The translations under genes and the position numbers were made by a program. 38,499 nt of DNA, from positions 1 through 38,499 of the forward strand of contig CALFGU010000182.1 of NCBI GenBank assembly GCA_937877685.1, given 5' to 3'. The DNA comes from an uncultured Prevotella sp. (GTDB lineage: Bacteria; Bacteroidota; Bacteroidia; Bacteroidales; Bacteroidaceae). Positions 7,744 to 15,714 of this stretch are shown here, one piece after another. The notes beneath the pieces are model-generated. The model ran no database searches. It worked only from the letters and a program-made list of their open reading frames with translations, and was not told the DNA's origin. Numbering within the stretch: the stretch's first letter is position 1; each line of letters begins with the position of its first letter.

Positions 7744-8799
7744 TTAGTGGAATAATTTAATGCGTTGTTCCTCTGAGAGTTTACAAATCATGAGTGTGCC
7801 CTCTTTTTCTACGACAATGTAACCATCAAGTCCCTGAACCACCACTTTCTTTTCGCCCGTAGTGTGAATGATGCAGTTATGGGTTTCATAGGTATCGATG
7901 TTCTCGCCGATGCAAGCATTGCCGTATTTATCCTGTGCCACTTGTTCGCGCAAAGAACCCCAAGAACCGAGATCGCTCCAACCAAAATCGCCAGGATAAA
8001 CGAAAATTTCCTCCGCACGTTCCATAATGGCATAGTCAACCGAAATGTTTTCACACGTGGGGAACACTTCGTTGATTTTTTGTTGCTCTTCCGGTGTGTC
8101 ATAAATGGGAAGCAACTTTTCAAATGTGCGCGAAATTTCGGGATGATACACACGGAAGGCATTAACAATCGTGCTGACGCTCCAAACAAAGATGCCGGCA
8201 TTCCAGAGATACCCGCTCTGCTTGATGTATTCCTTTGCCACTTCAAGCGTAGGCTTTTCCTTAAATCCATCTACGCGATAGATGTTCTTACGTCTTGAAG
8301 AGGCAAAACTAAGGTCGCCCTTGATGTAACCATATCCCGTTTCGGGGCGCGTAGGCTTGATGCCGAGGGTGATGATAGCATCAGTTTCAGCCGCAAATTC
8401 CAAACAATCGGAAATGGCTTGGCGGAAAGTGGGCACATCTGCGATGGTGTGGTCAGAGGGTGCCACTACGACATTGGCACGAGGGTCACGCTTCTTAATG
8501 CGCCAACTTGCATAGCAAATGCAAGGCGCAGTGTTGCGACGGCAAGGTTCTAACAAAATATTATTTGAGGGAACCTGGGGCAACTGTTCCTTAACGAGCG
8601 CCTCATAATCCGCAGAAGTGACAATCCAAACGTTTTCGGCAGGGATGATTCCCTCAAAACGCTCCACAGTTAACTGAAGCAAAGTCTTGCCACAACCTAA
8701 AACGTCCAAAAATTGCTTAGGTTTTTCGGGGCTACTCATCGGCCAAAAGCGACTACCGATGCCGCCTGCCATAATTACGAGGTGGTTATGTTTCATCAT
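7744..8799 (-). CDS. manC: Mannose-1-phosphate guanylyltransferase
   Basis: A 351-residue nucleotidyltransferase that makes GDP-mannose from GTP and mannose-1-phosphate, feeding fucose and mannose glycans. The pyrophosphorylase signature is MAGGIGSRFWPMSSPEKPKQF near residues 10-30. Other family pieces are VVAPSDHTI, GYGYIKG, FKEKP, YLWNAGIF and the FGWSDLGSW loop. The length fits the single-domain enzyme; the isomerase domain of bifunctional ManC is absent. The start may be the first or second Met (8799 or 8796). It lies 49 bases after the DUF1573 gene on the same strand and may share its transcript. Confidence 0.93.
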   Translation of the reverse strand: MMKHNHLVIMAGGIGSRFWPMSSPEKPKQFLDVLGCGKTLLQLTVERFEGIIPAENVWIVTSADYEALVKEQLPQVPSNNILLEPCRRNTAPCICYASWRIKKRDPRANVVVAPSDHTIADVPTFRQAISDCLEFAAETDAIITLGIKPTRPETGYGYIKGDLSFASSRRKNIYRVDGFKEKPTLEVAKEYIKQSGYLWNAGIFVWSVSTIVNAFRVYHPEISRTFEKLLPIYDTPEEQQKINEVFPTCENISVDYAIMERAEEIFVYPGDFGWSDLGSWGSLREQVAQDKYGNACIGENIDTYETHNCIIHTTGEKKVVVQGLDGYIVVEKEGTLMICKLSEEQRIKLFH

Positions 8800-8848
8800 A
8801 AGTAATGTGTGAGCTTAAGTGAGGTTTGTGGATAGGTGATTTGTTCTG

Positions 8849-9241
8849 TTATTTTTGAGACTCGTTTTCTTTCATCGTACCCTCAATGTAGATGCGCGTA
8901 ACCTGAGATTTTGCGTTAGATCTCACGGAGATGGGTTTTTCAAAGTGACGAAAGAGTTTGCCTTTGCCGTTGTAAACGATTTCAATCTCGCCCTTCTTTC
9001 CGGGTTGCACTGGGGTTTGGGTGAATTTCGCAACCGTGCATCCGCAACCCGTAATTACTTGGTGGATAACCAAAGGTTCGTTGCCCGCATTGGTGAATGT
9101 GAACACGACTTTCTGAATTTCGTTTTCGTAAAAGGTGCCGAAGTTGTGAGAAGTCTTGTCAAATTTAAGTTCTGCTTGAGCAAAAGCGCAGACCCACCCA
9201 ATGCAGAACAGGGCTATGAATGTTGAGAAAAATCTTTTCAT
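8849..9241 (-). CDS. DUF1573 secreted protein
   Basis: A 130-residue protein with a signal peptide (MKRFFSTFIALFCIGWVCAFAQ) cleaved about residue 22. The mature part carries the DUF1573 signature: KFDKTSHNFGTFYENEIQKVVFTFTNAGNEPL, then the TGCGCTV motif, then PGKKGEIEIVYN. It is an immunoglobulin-like beta sandwich found in great numbers in Bacteroidetes. Its function is unknown, and its CGC motif could bind metal or form a disulfide. The ATG at 9239-9241 is preferred because it begins a perfect signal peptide and sits 32 bases after a -7 box; the frame is open farther upstream into the ruvC promoter. Confidence 0.9.
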   Translation of the reverse strand: MKRFFSTFIALFCIGWVCAFAQAELKFDKTSHNFGTFYENEIQKVVFTFTNAGNEPLVIHQVITGCGCTVAKFTQTPVQPGKKGEIEIVYNGKGKLFRHFEKPISVRSNAKSQVTRIYIEGTMKENESQK

Positions 9242-9273
9242 CGTTGTGTTGTCGAAATAAGTGTAGTCATTTG

Positions 9274-9281
9274 CAAATGTA
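9274..9281 (-). promoter_or_regulatory. Probable -7 box for the DUF1573 gene
   Basis: TACATTTG on the minus strand lies 32 bases before the start at 9241. No TTG is present at the -33 position. Confidence 0.45.
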
Positions 9282-9356
9282 AGATTTAATCTGTTAATAA
9301 GCATAAATGAAGCGAAAAAATATTCTCGGCACGTGGCAAGGTGACTATTCTTTTCG

Positions 9357-9364
9357 TAAATTTG
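9357..9364 (+). promoter_or_regulatory. Probable -7 box for ruvC
   Basis: TAAATTTG ends only 9 bases before the first candidate ATG of ruvC (9374). If transcription starts at the usual distance, the mRNA would have a leader of only a few bases. Confidence 0.45.
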
Positions 9365-9373
9365 CGGTAAATA

Positions 9374-9967
9374 ATGATGAAAACAGCACCTCAACCTTCC
9401 GTTTCTTCGCCCAAAGAAAAAATCATTTTGGGAATTGACCCTGGCACAAACTTGCTGGGGTATGGATTGGTGCGCGTTACGGGCAAGAAAGTGGAGATGA
9501 TGGCCATGGGGGTTATTGACATGCGCAAATGTGCGGATGGTTATTTGAAATTAGGGCGTATCTATGAGCGCGTGATGGGAATTATTGACGCCTTCCACCC
9601 TGATGAACTCGCCATTGAGGCACCCTTTTTTGGCAAAAACGTGCAGAGTATGCTCAAGTTGGGACGTGCGCAGGGCGTAGCCATAGCTGCGGCAATCAGT
9701 CGGCAAATCCCTATCCAGGAATATGCTCCTATGAAAATAAAAATGTCGATTACGGGCAACGGACAGGCAAGCAAGGAGCAAGTGGCGGCTATGATTAAGC
9801 GCATGCTCAATATTAAGGAAGACCCCGTGGGATTTCTTGACGCTACAGACGCACTTGCCGTGGCCTATTGCCATCACTTGCAAACTTCGCGCCCACAACC
9901 CACGGTGAAAGGGGCACATTCGTGGGCGGATTTCGTAAAGCAAAATGCGAGTCGCGTTCATAAGTGA
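9374..9967 (+). CDS. ruvC: Crossover junction endodeoxyribonuclease RuvC
   Basis: A 197-residue Holliday-junction resolvase with the RNase H-like fold. The acidic residues are all visible: Asp22 in LGIDPGTN, Glu82 in LAIEAPFFGKN, and the paired Asp in FLDATDALAVAYCHH near residues 155-160. The basic stretch KMSITGNGQASKEQV matches the DNA-contact region. It cuts junctions made by RecA with RuvAB. The start is Met1 or Met2 (9374 or 9377); the short N-terminal tail before KIILGIDPG is poorly conserved in the family. Confidence 0.95.
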   Translation: MMKTAPQPSVSSPKEKIILGIDPGTNLLGYGLVRVTGKKVEMMAMGVIDMRKCADGYLKLGRIYERVMGIIDAFHPDELAIEAPFFGKNVQSMLKLGRAQGVAIAAAISRQIPIQEYAPMKIKMSITGNGQASKEQVAAMIKRMLNIKEDPVGFLDATDALAVAYCHHLQTSRPQPTVKGAHSWADFVKQNASRVHK

Positions 9968-9990
9968 AACGAATCCTTACTTACGCAAAA

Positions 9991-10053
9991 CAAAGTTACT
10001 TTTTGTCGTCCTTAAATTACTTATTGTTTTTCCTAAGTTACTTATAATTTTAC
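9991..10053. repeat. 21-bp intergenic tandem repeat, locus C (3 units, inverted sense)
   Basis: Read on the minus strand, the units at 10033-10053, 10011-10032 and 9991-10010 (21, 22 and 20 bases) share the family pattern, with the centre AATAAGTAA and ends CTTAG or TTTAAG. It fills the gap between ruvC and the next gene. Confidence 0.78.
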
Positions 10054-10090
10054 TTGTTTTAAACTCCATAAAATCAGAAATTTAAATAGT

Positions 10091-10567
10091 ATGAAAACAT
10101 TCATTCTTACTTTGATTTTTGCAACTTTCACCCATGGCGGTAGCGCACAAGAAATTTACAAACTCGTTTATGAGAGTGCAAAGAGCACACTTGAAAATCC
10201 TGCAACCCCACTTGCAAAGGCGAAGATTGCACAATTTAAAATCAGTCAACTGACGTATCTCTATCAAAAGGCATTTGAAACGATGCCCGAGGTGACCGAT
10301 CGTTTTCTTGACGTTCAGGCGTACTACCTTTCGGAATTTATGACGCTTTATCAAACGGACTTGGTGAAGAGCAGCACGTTGAGTGGCGAAGAGCGTGCGA
10401 AGCGTGTCATGATTTTCTTGGACGCCACCGTTTCAAACCCTCTTTTTAACGACAAGGACGAAGAAACCATCTACGCCTACATTCATGAGGGCACCGAACT
10501 CACTCCCTTCTCGCTCGATACGGATTGGGAAAAGGCCCTTGCGGCGGTTAAGGCGCAGTTGAAGTAA
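10091..10567 (+). CDS. Small secreted helical protein of unknown function
   Basis: A 158-residue protein with a signal peptide (MKTFILTLIFATFTHGGSAQ) and probable cleavage after Ala19. The mature part is predicted helical by eye (SAKSTLENPATPLAKAKIAQFKISQLTYLYQKAF) with no cysteine and no known catalytic motif. I do not recognise a named family. It lies between ruvC and the helicase gene, 50 bases before the latter on the same strand. No promoter box is seen in the repeat-filled gap before it. Confidence 0.75.
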   Translation: MKTFILTLIFATFTHGGSAQEIYKLVYESAKSTLENPATPLAKAKIAQFKISQLTYLYQKAFETMPEVTDRFLDVQAYYLSEFMTLYQTDLVKSSTLSGEERAKRVMIFLDATVSNPLFNDKDEETIYAYIHEGTELTPFSLDTDWEKALAAVKAQLK

Positions 10568-10568
10568 A

Positions 10569-10617
10569 GTTGAAGGTTGAAAGTCTAACGTTGAAAGATT
10601 AAAGGTTTAAAATCGAA
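10569..10617 (+). repeat. 7-8-bp repeats before the helicase start
   Basis: The leader directly before the GTG start is a run of GTTGAAG, GTTGAAAG, TCTAACG, TTGAAAG, ATTAAAG and GTTTAAA units. It fills the entire 50-base gap after the upstream gene. Confidence 0.6.
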
Positions 10618-12759
10618 GTGCAAAACATTGAACTCAATAAAGCGTGGCAAGCCATTGCGAACACCAACGTGAGTCTGTTTCTCACAGGTAAGGCGGGGAC
10701 GGGGAAAACAACCTTTCTCCGCCGTCTGCGTGAGCAATTACCCAAGCGCGTAGTAGTCTGCGCCTCAACGGGTATTGCTGCTATCAATGCTCAAGGCGTT
10801 ACGCTTCATTCTATGTTTCAACTGCCCTTTGCTCCGTATATTCCCGAAACGACTTTTAATAACAACCAGCGCCGCTTCACGTTTCCCAAACAGAAAATTC
10901 GCCTCTTGCGTAGCATTGATGTGCTCGTGATTGACGAGGTGAGTATGGTGAGGGCAGATGTGTTGGATGCCGTCGATAGCGTGTTACGCCGTTATCGCCA
11001 TCGCTATAAACCTTTTGGCGGTGTGCAACTCTTGCTCATTGGCGACCTTCAACAATTAGCGCCCGTGGTGCGAACGGAGGAGTGGGATTTGCTGAAGGCG
11101 CATTATGAAACGCCTTATTTCTTCAGTAGCAAGGCGCTTCAGCAGTTGAATTATTACACCATTGAACTCAAAAAGGTGTATCGACAGAGCGACCCCGTCT
11201 TTTTGGAGTTGCTCAACAAGGTGCGCGAAAATCGCATAGACACACAAACCCTGGCGCATCTTAACTCGCGCCACATACCTAACTTCAACCCGCCGAAGGA
11301 AGAGGGTTACATCCGCCTAACCTCCCACAACCGCCAAGCGGATGCCATCAATCAGCGCGAACTTGAGGCCCTTGCCGCAAAGGAACACTATTTCGAGGCG
11401 AAGATTGAGGGAGAATTTCCCGAAATGTCCTTTCCCACGGACAAGGTGCTCGTTTTGAAACAAGGCGCTCAGGTAATGTTCGTAAAAAATGACCGCGAGA
11501 AGCGCTTTTATAACGGCATGATTGGCACCATTACGGGCATTGACGACGGCGGAATTACCATAGTTCCCACCGATGCAGATGTGGAGATAAAAGTGACTCC
11601 CGACGTGTGGCAAAACTGTAAGTACGTGCTGGATGAGGAAACAAAAGAAATTTCGGAAAAAGTCATTGGCACCTTCACTCAAGTCCCCCTACGATTGGCG
11701 TGGGCCATAACGATTCACAAGAGTCAGGGACTCACCTTTGAGCGTGCCATAATCAATGCCAATCAAGCCTTTGCGGCGGGTCAAACCTATGTGGCGCTCA
11801 GCCGTTGTAAGACGTTTGAAGGTCTCGTACTGAGCGACCCCATTCCTGCGCATGCCATCATCACGGATTATCAGGTGCGCAACTATACGCAACAAATGGC
11901 GGAGCGCGAACCTTCGGAAAATCAGATTCAAGAGGCACAGCGTAACTTCCTTTACGCCACACTTGAAGAACTCTATAACTTCACCTCCGTGCTTTATGCC
12001 TATGCCGACGTGGTGCGCGTCATGGAGGAGCACTTCTCCAAACTTTACCCCGAACTTATTGCGCGATTCAAAGCATTAGACCCCGATTTGCGAAGCGCCA
12101 TTGACACCGTTGCTAAAAAGTTTTGCACTCAGGTGGACTATCTTGTACGAACGGAGGAAAATCCTGCTGAATCTCCCAAGTTGCAAGAACGCATCAGTGC
12201 CGCAACAACTTACTTCCTTGACAAACTCTTACCCTTAATCAAGCAAACCAGTGACTTGTCCCTTCCTACGGATAGCAAGCGCGTGAAAGAGCGTGCTGAG
12301 GCGTCAATAGATACGCTTCGCGAGGCGCTTCGCGTAAAGACGCAGTTGCTCAACTACGTTCAAAGCGCCCCCTTCTCCCTCACGGCCTACCTCCGCCGTA
12401 AGGCAGACATTCTGCTTGACGTTGCAGATAAGGAAGATACTGGTGCCACCACAAAAGCAAGTAAGCCCCCGAAAAAGAAGGCAGAGAAAGAAGAGAAAAT
12501 CACCGATGTGCCTCAGGACATTTTGCATCCCCGCCTGTTCAATGTGCTACGTGCTTGGCGCGCAGAGAAGGCGCGTGAACTCTCCTTGCCTGCTTACATT
12601 GTCTTCTCCCAACGTGCGCTGATTTCCATGACGAATATGCAACCGCGAACCATTGCCGAACTCAAGAAATTGCCAGGCGTGGGGAAGGCTGTCACGGAGC
12701 GCTATGGCGAAGCCTTACTTGAATTGATTCATGAGTATTTGCTGGAGGAGGAAGACTAA
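10618..12759 (+). CDS. PIF1-like helicase with C-terminal HRDC domain
   Basis: A 713-residue superfamily 1B helicase. Walker A is GKAGTGKTT (24-32). The segment CASTGIAAINAQGVTLHSMF is the PIF1/RecD Ia region, VLVIDEVSMV the Walker B, and LLIGDLQQLAPVV motif III. The end of the helicase core has AITIHKSQGLTFERAI and TYVALSRCKTFEGLVL. A helical linker follows, then a Lys-rich spacer (KASKPPKKKAEKEEK), then an HRDC domain at about 640-713 (HPRLFNVLRAWRAEKAREL, KKLPGVGKAVTERYGEALL). Such proteins unwind DNA 5' to 3', and HRDC helps bind DNA. The start is a GTG at 10618, which gives the family's usual short N-terminus. Confidence 0.92.
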   Translation: MQNIELNKAWQAIANTNVSLFLTGKAGTGKTTFLRRLREQLPKRVVVCASTGIAAINAQGVTLHSMFQLPFAPYIPETTFNNNQRRFTFPKQKIRLLRSIDVLVIDEVSMVRADVLDAVDSVLRRYRHRYKPFGGVQLLLIGDLQQLAPVVRTEEWDLLKAHYETPYFFSSKALQQLNYYTIELKKVYRQSDPVFLELLNKVRENRIDTQTLAHLNSRHIPNFNPPKEEGYIRLTSHNRQADAINQRELEALAAKEHYFEAKIEGEFPEMSFPTDKVLVLKQGAQVMFVKNDREKRFYNGMIGTITGIDDGGITIVPTDADVEIKVTPDVWQNCKYVLDEETKEISEKVIGTFTQVPLRLAWAITIHKSQGLTFERAIINANQAFAAGQTYVALSRCKTFEGLVLSDPIPAHAIITDYQVRNYTQQMAEREPSENQIQEAQRNFLYATLEELYNFTSVLYAYADVVRVMEEHFSKLYPELIARFKALDPDLRSAIDTVAKKFCTQVDYLVRTEENPAESPKLQERISAATTYFLDKLLPLIKQTSDLSLPTDSKRVKERAEASIDTLREALRVKTQLLNYVQSAPFSLTAYLRRKADILLDVADKEDTGATTKASKPPKKKAEKEEKITDVPQDILHPRLFNVLRAWRAEKARELSLPAYIVFSQRALISMTNMQPRTIAELKKLPGVGKAVTERYGEALLELIHEYLLEEED

Positions 12760-12781
12760 CCTGCGGCTCACAATAAGAAAC

Positions 12782-12835
12782 AGAAAGTGGAGACAAACTC
12801 ACCCCTGCGAGCTGTCTCCACTTTCTCTGTTTTCT
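12782..12835 (+). terminator. Intrinsic terminator between helicase and alpha/beta hydrolase genes
   Basis: Arms AGAAAGTGGAGACA (12782-12795) and TGTCTCCACTTTCT (12813-12826) pair perfectly. CTGTTTTC follows on the plus strand. It separates two converging genes. Confidence 0.85.
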
Positions 12836-12868
12836 ATAAAAAGAATTCCCTTTGCAAGGATTCTTATG

Positions 12869-13957
12869 TTAGTCAACGTTTGAAATGTTCTTGTTTAAGA
12901 AATCGACAATTTCATTACGGTCATTGACAAGAATGAAATGACCTTCATCCTCCTGCCAATACTTCTTCACCGCTGTGCCGTTACGTTTTAAGCGATTATA
13001 AGCGCCAGGAATAGAACCCGAAGAAGGGTCCTTCCCACCACCGATGAGCAACACCTTGCTACGTATGGGAAAGGTTTGGTGAATGCCCGTAGAGATGAAG
13101 GTAATCGTCTTAAACTTACGCGAGAAACTGTTATATGCAACATTCACTGCGCTACCGCCATTTGAAAGTCCGATGATGTGCAAATTATCCTTATCGGGTT
13201 TCATACCCAATTTTTCAAGAAAGGGAAGTTGACGCGTGAAAAGTTCTGAGATATCCTTATGTGTGAAAATACCCGAGAGGTCTCGTGTTCCAACTCCCAT
13301 GACAATACAGTTGTCAAGGTCTTTAAGAATACCGTTGTAAAGTTTCCAGTTACCTAAATATCCATGCATGAAGAACACGACGGGGTATTCCTTATCCTCA
13401 TCATAATCCTTGGGACGGATGACGTAAACTGACTGTTCGTTATCCACTCCCATCTCACGGAATAACTGCGCTGTGGTGCCCGACATGGGGAAGTTCAGAC
13501 TCCAATTCAACTTGCTATAAGGGGCATAGAAATTAAAGATTTTCCCTTGCCACAAGTCGCGACGAAAATCCTTCAGAATATGTCCGCCGATGGGAACAAG
13601 GTCAGGCAATAACGCTCCGCCAACAATCCCCGCATTGCAGATTTCTTCTTCGGGGAAAAGCGCGTTAAATGCCCAGTGCGTCAAGGGCGGAAGTTTGGGA
13701 TTCCCCTCCTTATCCTGATAAATGAGGCGCACACGGTCGTTCGTGTCATAGCGGTAGCGCGGAAGGGAAACGAAAAGTCCTGTAAGTATCACTACCATTG
13801 TTACTTTAAACACCCACGGACGCAACCTATTCATTCGCTTGCGCCACACGACGGCAAGCAACATCAAGACAATGAGGCGGTAAAACCACGAGGCGAGAAG
13901 GAGGAAGAGGACAACCAGAAGGGTGGTTAGAATGAGTTTAAAGATGTGTTTCATCAA
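12869..13957 (-). CDS. Membrane-anchored alpha/beta hydrolase
   Basis: A 362-residue protein. The first 66 residues hold two or three membrane helices (7-38 and 49-65). The rest is an esterase-like alpha/beta hydrolase: oxyanion segment FFMHGYLGNW (His188-Gly189), nucleophile elbow GLSNGG with Ser265, candidate acid Asp310 in LLIGGGKD, and His340 in EDEGHF. The triad is complete. The fold resembles feruloyl-esterase or S-formylglutathione-hydrolase types, but the substrate cannot be told. The domain probably faces the periplasm. It is the last gene of a five-gene unit of envelope hydrolases, 20 bases after its neighbour. Confidence 0.8.
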   Translation of the reverse strand: MMKHIFKLILTTLLVVLFLLLASWFYRLIVLMLLAVVWRKRMNRLRPWVFKVTMVVILTGLFVSLPRYRYDTNDRVRLIYQDKEGNPKLPPLTHWAFNALFPEEEICNAGIVGGALLPDLVPIGGHILKDFRRDLWQGKIFNFYAPYSKLNWSLNFPMSGTTAQLFREMGVDNEQSVYVIRPKDYDEDKEYPVVFFMHGYLGNWKLYNGILKDLDNCIVMGVGTRDLSGIFTHKDISELFTRQLPFLEKLGMKPDKDNLHIIGLSNGGSAVNVAYNSFSRKFKTITFISTGIHQTFPIRSKVLLIGGGKDPSSGSIPGAYNRLKRNGTAVKKYWQEDEGHFILVNDRNEIVDFLNKNISNVD

Positions 13958-13977
13958 TTTGTAGTTTTAGAGGGAAT

Positions 13978-14598
13978 TTATTGGTTCTCTTCTGCGTATA
14001 TATTAATATACTCCATAATCTGCTCAATAGCCTTCGGATGCATATCCTGAGTTAATTCCTGGTTATTAACCACCCAATTGCAGACTTCGTATATAGAGCC
14101 CCACATGTCTTGGTCATCCAATAAATTTTGCGCAATAAGCAGCGCAAACACCATATTCACGGTAAAACTTTCTTGTGACTTTCCGCGGGCAATTTGGGCA
14201 AGAAATATTGCATCATCAACATCGAAATAGTTGCTCAATCCCTTAACGTAGGCAAGTGAGGCTAAAGTGCCACCATCTAATGCATTAAGTAAAGAAATTT
14301 CTGACTGAAGGCCGTATTGTTTCTTGAGGTAACTTAAAAACAGGGTATAGTTGTCTACCTCGGCCTGCCAACTAATCGCATTCAAAGCGGCAATCTTCAC
14401 CGCCACGGGATTTTCAGGATTTGCAAGATAATCCATAATCTCAGCAGTTAGTACCCCTTGGGCATTCAGAGCCTTTTGCACCACTGCTTCGTTCTTGTAA
14501 ACGTCAGCAAAGTACGTAGAGGTAATAGGGGAATCAGCAAGCATGGAAGTGCTCCAACAAAGGGATAGCACGAGGATGAGTTGTTTAAGTAGTTTCAT
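13978..14598 (-). CDS. Periplasmic helical protein of unknown function
   Basis: A 206-residue protein with a signal peptide (MKLLKQLILVLSLCWSTSMLA, cleavage about residue 21). The mature part is all helical by eye, with HEAT-like pairs of short helices (NPVAVKIAALNAISW, FTVNMVFALLIAQNLL). It has no catalytic motif and I do not recognise a family. It starts 14 bases after the CHAP-like amidase gene. A small periplasmic protein directly after a wall-amidase gene could be an inhibitor, adaptor or immunity protein, but that is inference from position only. Confidence 0.7.
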   Translation of the reverse strand: MKLLKQLILVLSLCWSTSMLADSPITSTYFADVYKNEAVVQKALNAQGVLTAEIMDYLANPENPVAVKIAALNAISWQAEVDNYTLFLSYLKKQYGLQSEISLLNALDGGTLASLAYVKGLSNYFDVDDAIFLAQIARGKSQESFTVNMVFALLIAQNLLDDQDMWGSIYEVCNWVVNNQELTQDMHPKAIEQIMEYINIYAEENQ

Positions 14599-14612
14599 TG
14601 TTTTATTAATTA

Positions 14613-15041
14613 TTATTCATCATATCTGTAAATCTCGTAAGGATAGGATTTTCGATAAGGGTTCATGCTTCGTTGTTTGAAGTCCGAAACCCATATTTCT
14701 CCGTTATACATGGCAATGTGCCCCCAAAAATGCGCTTTGCTATTTTCGATCACTACGATATCTCCCTTTTGCGGGCAGTAGTTTTGCTTATCTACTTTCT
14801 CAAAATTATGTAACGGCAAAATGTATTTATAAGCCCATGCTGGATAAATGCTAATAGGACATCCACCTGCGTGCATCGCTCGCATCACGTACCAGGCACA
14901 ACAAGTCTTTGAGTGCGGTGCTGCATTCTCGGTTACGTATCTCGCAGCCTTTTCTGGGTTAAAACTTTTAAGGTGACTGAATAGAATAGTGGCTCCAAAA
15001 ATAATGAGCAATGCGACAATAATTTTAAACGTAGTCTTCAT
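14613..15041 (-). CDS. CHAP/NlpC-like cysteine amidase, membrane-anchored
   Basis: A 142-residue protein with an N-terminal membrane anchor or signal (residues 5-23). The candidate nucleophile is Cys47 or Cys48 in SKTCCAWYVMRAM, at the start of a helix as in papain-like CHAP enzymes. The second motif is PQKGDIVVIEN (about 91-100), and the catalytic His is probably His108 in FWGHIAMYNGEIWVSDFKQ. The order Cys, GD(I/V)VVI, GHIAMY, WVSDFKQ is that of CHAP-type peptidoglycan amidases, including some used as toxins between bacteria. It lies 18 bases after the M23 gene. The substrate bond and whether it acts on self or others cannot be told. Confidence 0.75.
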   Translation of the reverse strand: MKTTFKIIVALLIIFGATILFSHLKSFNPEKAARYVTENAAPHSKTCCAWYVMRAMHAGGCPISIYPAWAYKYILPLHNFEKVDKQNYCPQKGDIVVIENSKAHFWGHIAMYNGEIWVSDFKQRSMNPYRKSYPYEIYRYDE

Positions 15042-15059
15042 GTTTTGTTGTTTGATTAT

Positions 15060-15575
15060 TTACTCCTCCAAGTAATCAATAGGATTCAGGTAAAACATCT
15101 TTTGCCAGCCTAACGTAGCATCATCAATGCGCCAGGGGTAGGGCACCATTGTTACGATGGAGTAATGCAAGTGTGCGGGAGTGGATTTTGCATTTCCCGA
15201 ATTGCCCACCGTTCCGATTTGTGTGTTTTGAGTGACAAGGGAAAGGGGGGATGTGGTAATTTCGTTGAGGTGTGCATAATAATGAAGGCGCCATTTGGGG
15301 CCGAGAATCAATACGTATTTACCGCCCTTTCCAAGTTCGCCTGTGGCAAGCACAATGCCCATAGTGGCAGAGTTCATACGTGTGCCCTTTCGTGCAAAAA
15401 TGTCAACGCCCTTATGGACGATAGAACTTCCCCACCCGCCATACCAAAAGGTTTCGTGGTTATAACTATGAGTGCCAGCGCCAACAACGGGCATCTTCAA
15501 GTTTTGAGGAATAAGAAAACCAACGCCAAGGATAATGAGCGCGGTAAGCGTGAGTCTTTTCAAAAATCTTTTCAT
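15060..15575 (-). CDS. M23 family metallopeptidase (LytM-like)
   Basis: A 171-residue protein with an N-terminal membrane anchor (residues 8-24). The zinc site is complete: His54 and Asp58 in VHKGVDIFARKGT, and His137 in AHLHYSI with the catalytic His at 135 or 102. LHYYAHL is also typical. M23 enzymes cut peptide bridges of peptidoglycan. The domain is a minimal one without the coiled coil of divisome activators. It is the second gene of the envelope-hydrolase unit. Its leader carries octamer repeats (see 15581-15610). Confidence 0.92.
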   Translation of the reverse strand: MKRFLKRLTLTALIILGVGFLIPQNLKMPVVGAGTHSYNHETFWYGGWGSSIVHKGVDIFARKGTRMNSATMGIVLATGELGKGGKYVLILGPKWRLHYYAHLNEITTSPLSLVTQNTQIGTVGNSGNAKSTPAHLHYSIVTMVPYPWRIDDATLGWQKMFYLNPIDYLEE

Positions 15576-15580
15576 AATGA

Positions 15581-15714
15581 ATAAGGTTATGAGGTTATAA
15601 GGTTTTGAGGAAAAAGATTAACGGTGAAAGGTGAAAAATTAACGCTGAAAGGTGAACGGAGAGCGGTGAGGGGGATGCGTTAACCCTTATCCGTTAATCG
15701 TTAGTCGTTAACCT
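15581..15714 (-). repeat. Octamer and heptamer repeats before the M23 gene
   Basis: On the minus strand the leader ends with AACCTTAT, AACCTCAT, AACCTTAT just before the ATG (15581-15610). The rest of the gap after the upstream stop is further short units of TTAACG and TTTCACC type (for example GATTAACG, ACTAACG, GTTAACG at 15660-15715). The octamer unit is the same family as the array at 25981-26060, ten kilobases away. Confidence 0.7.
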
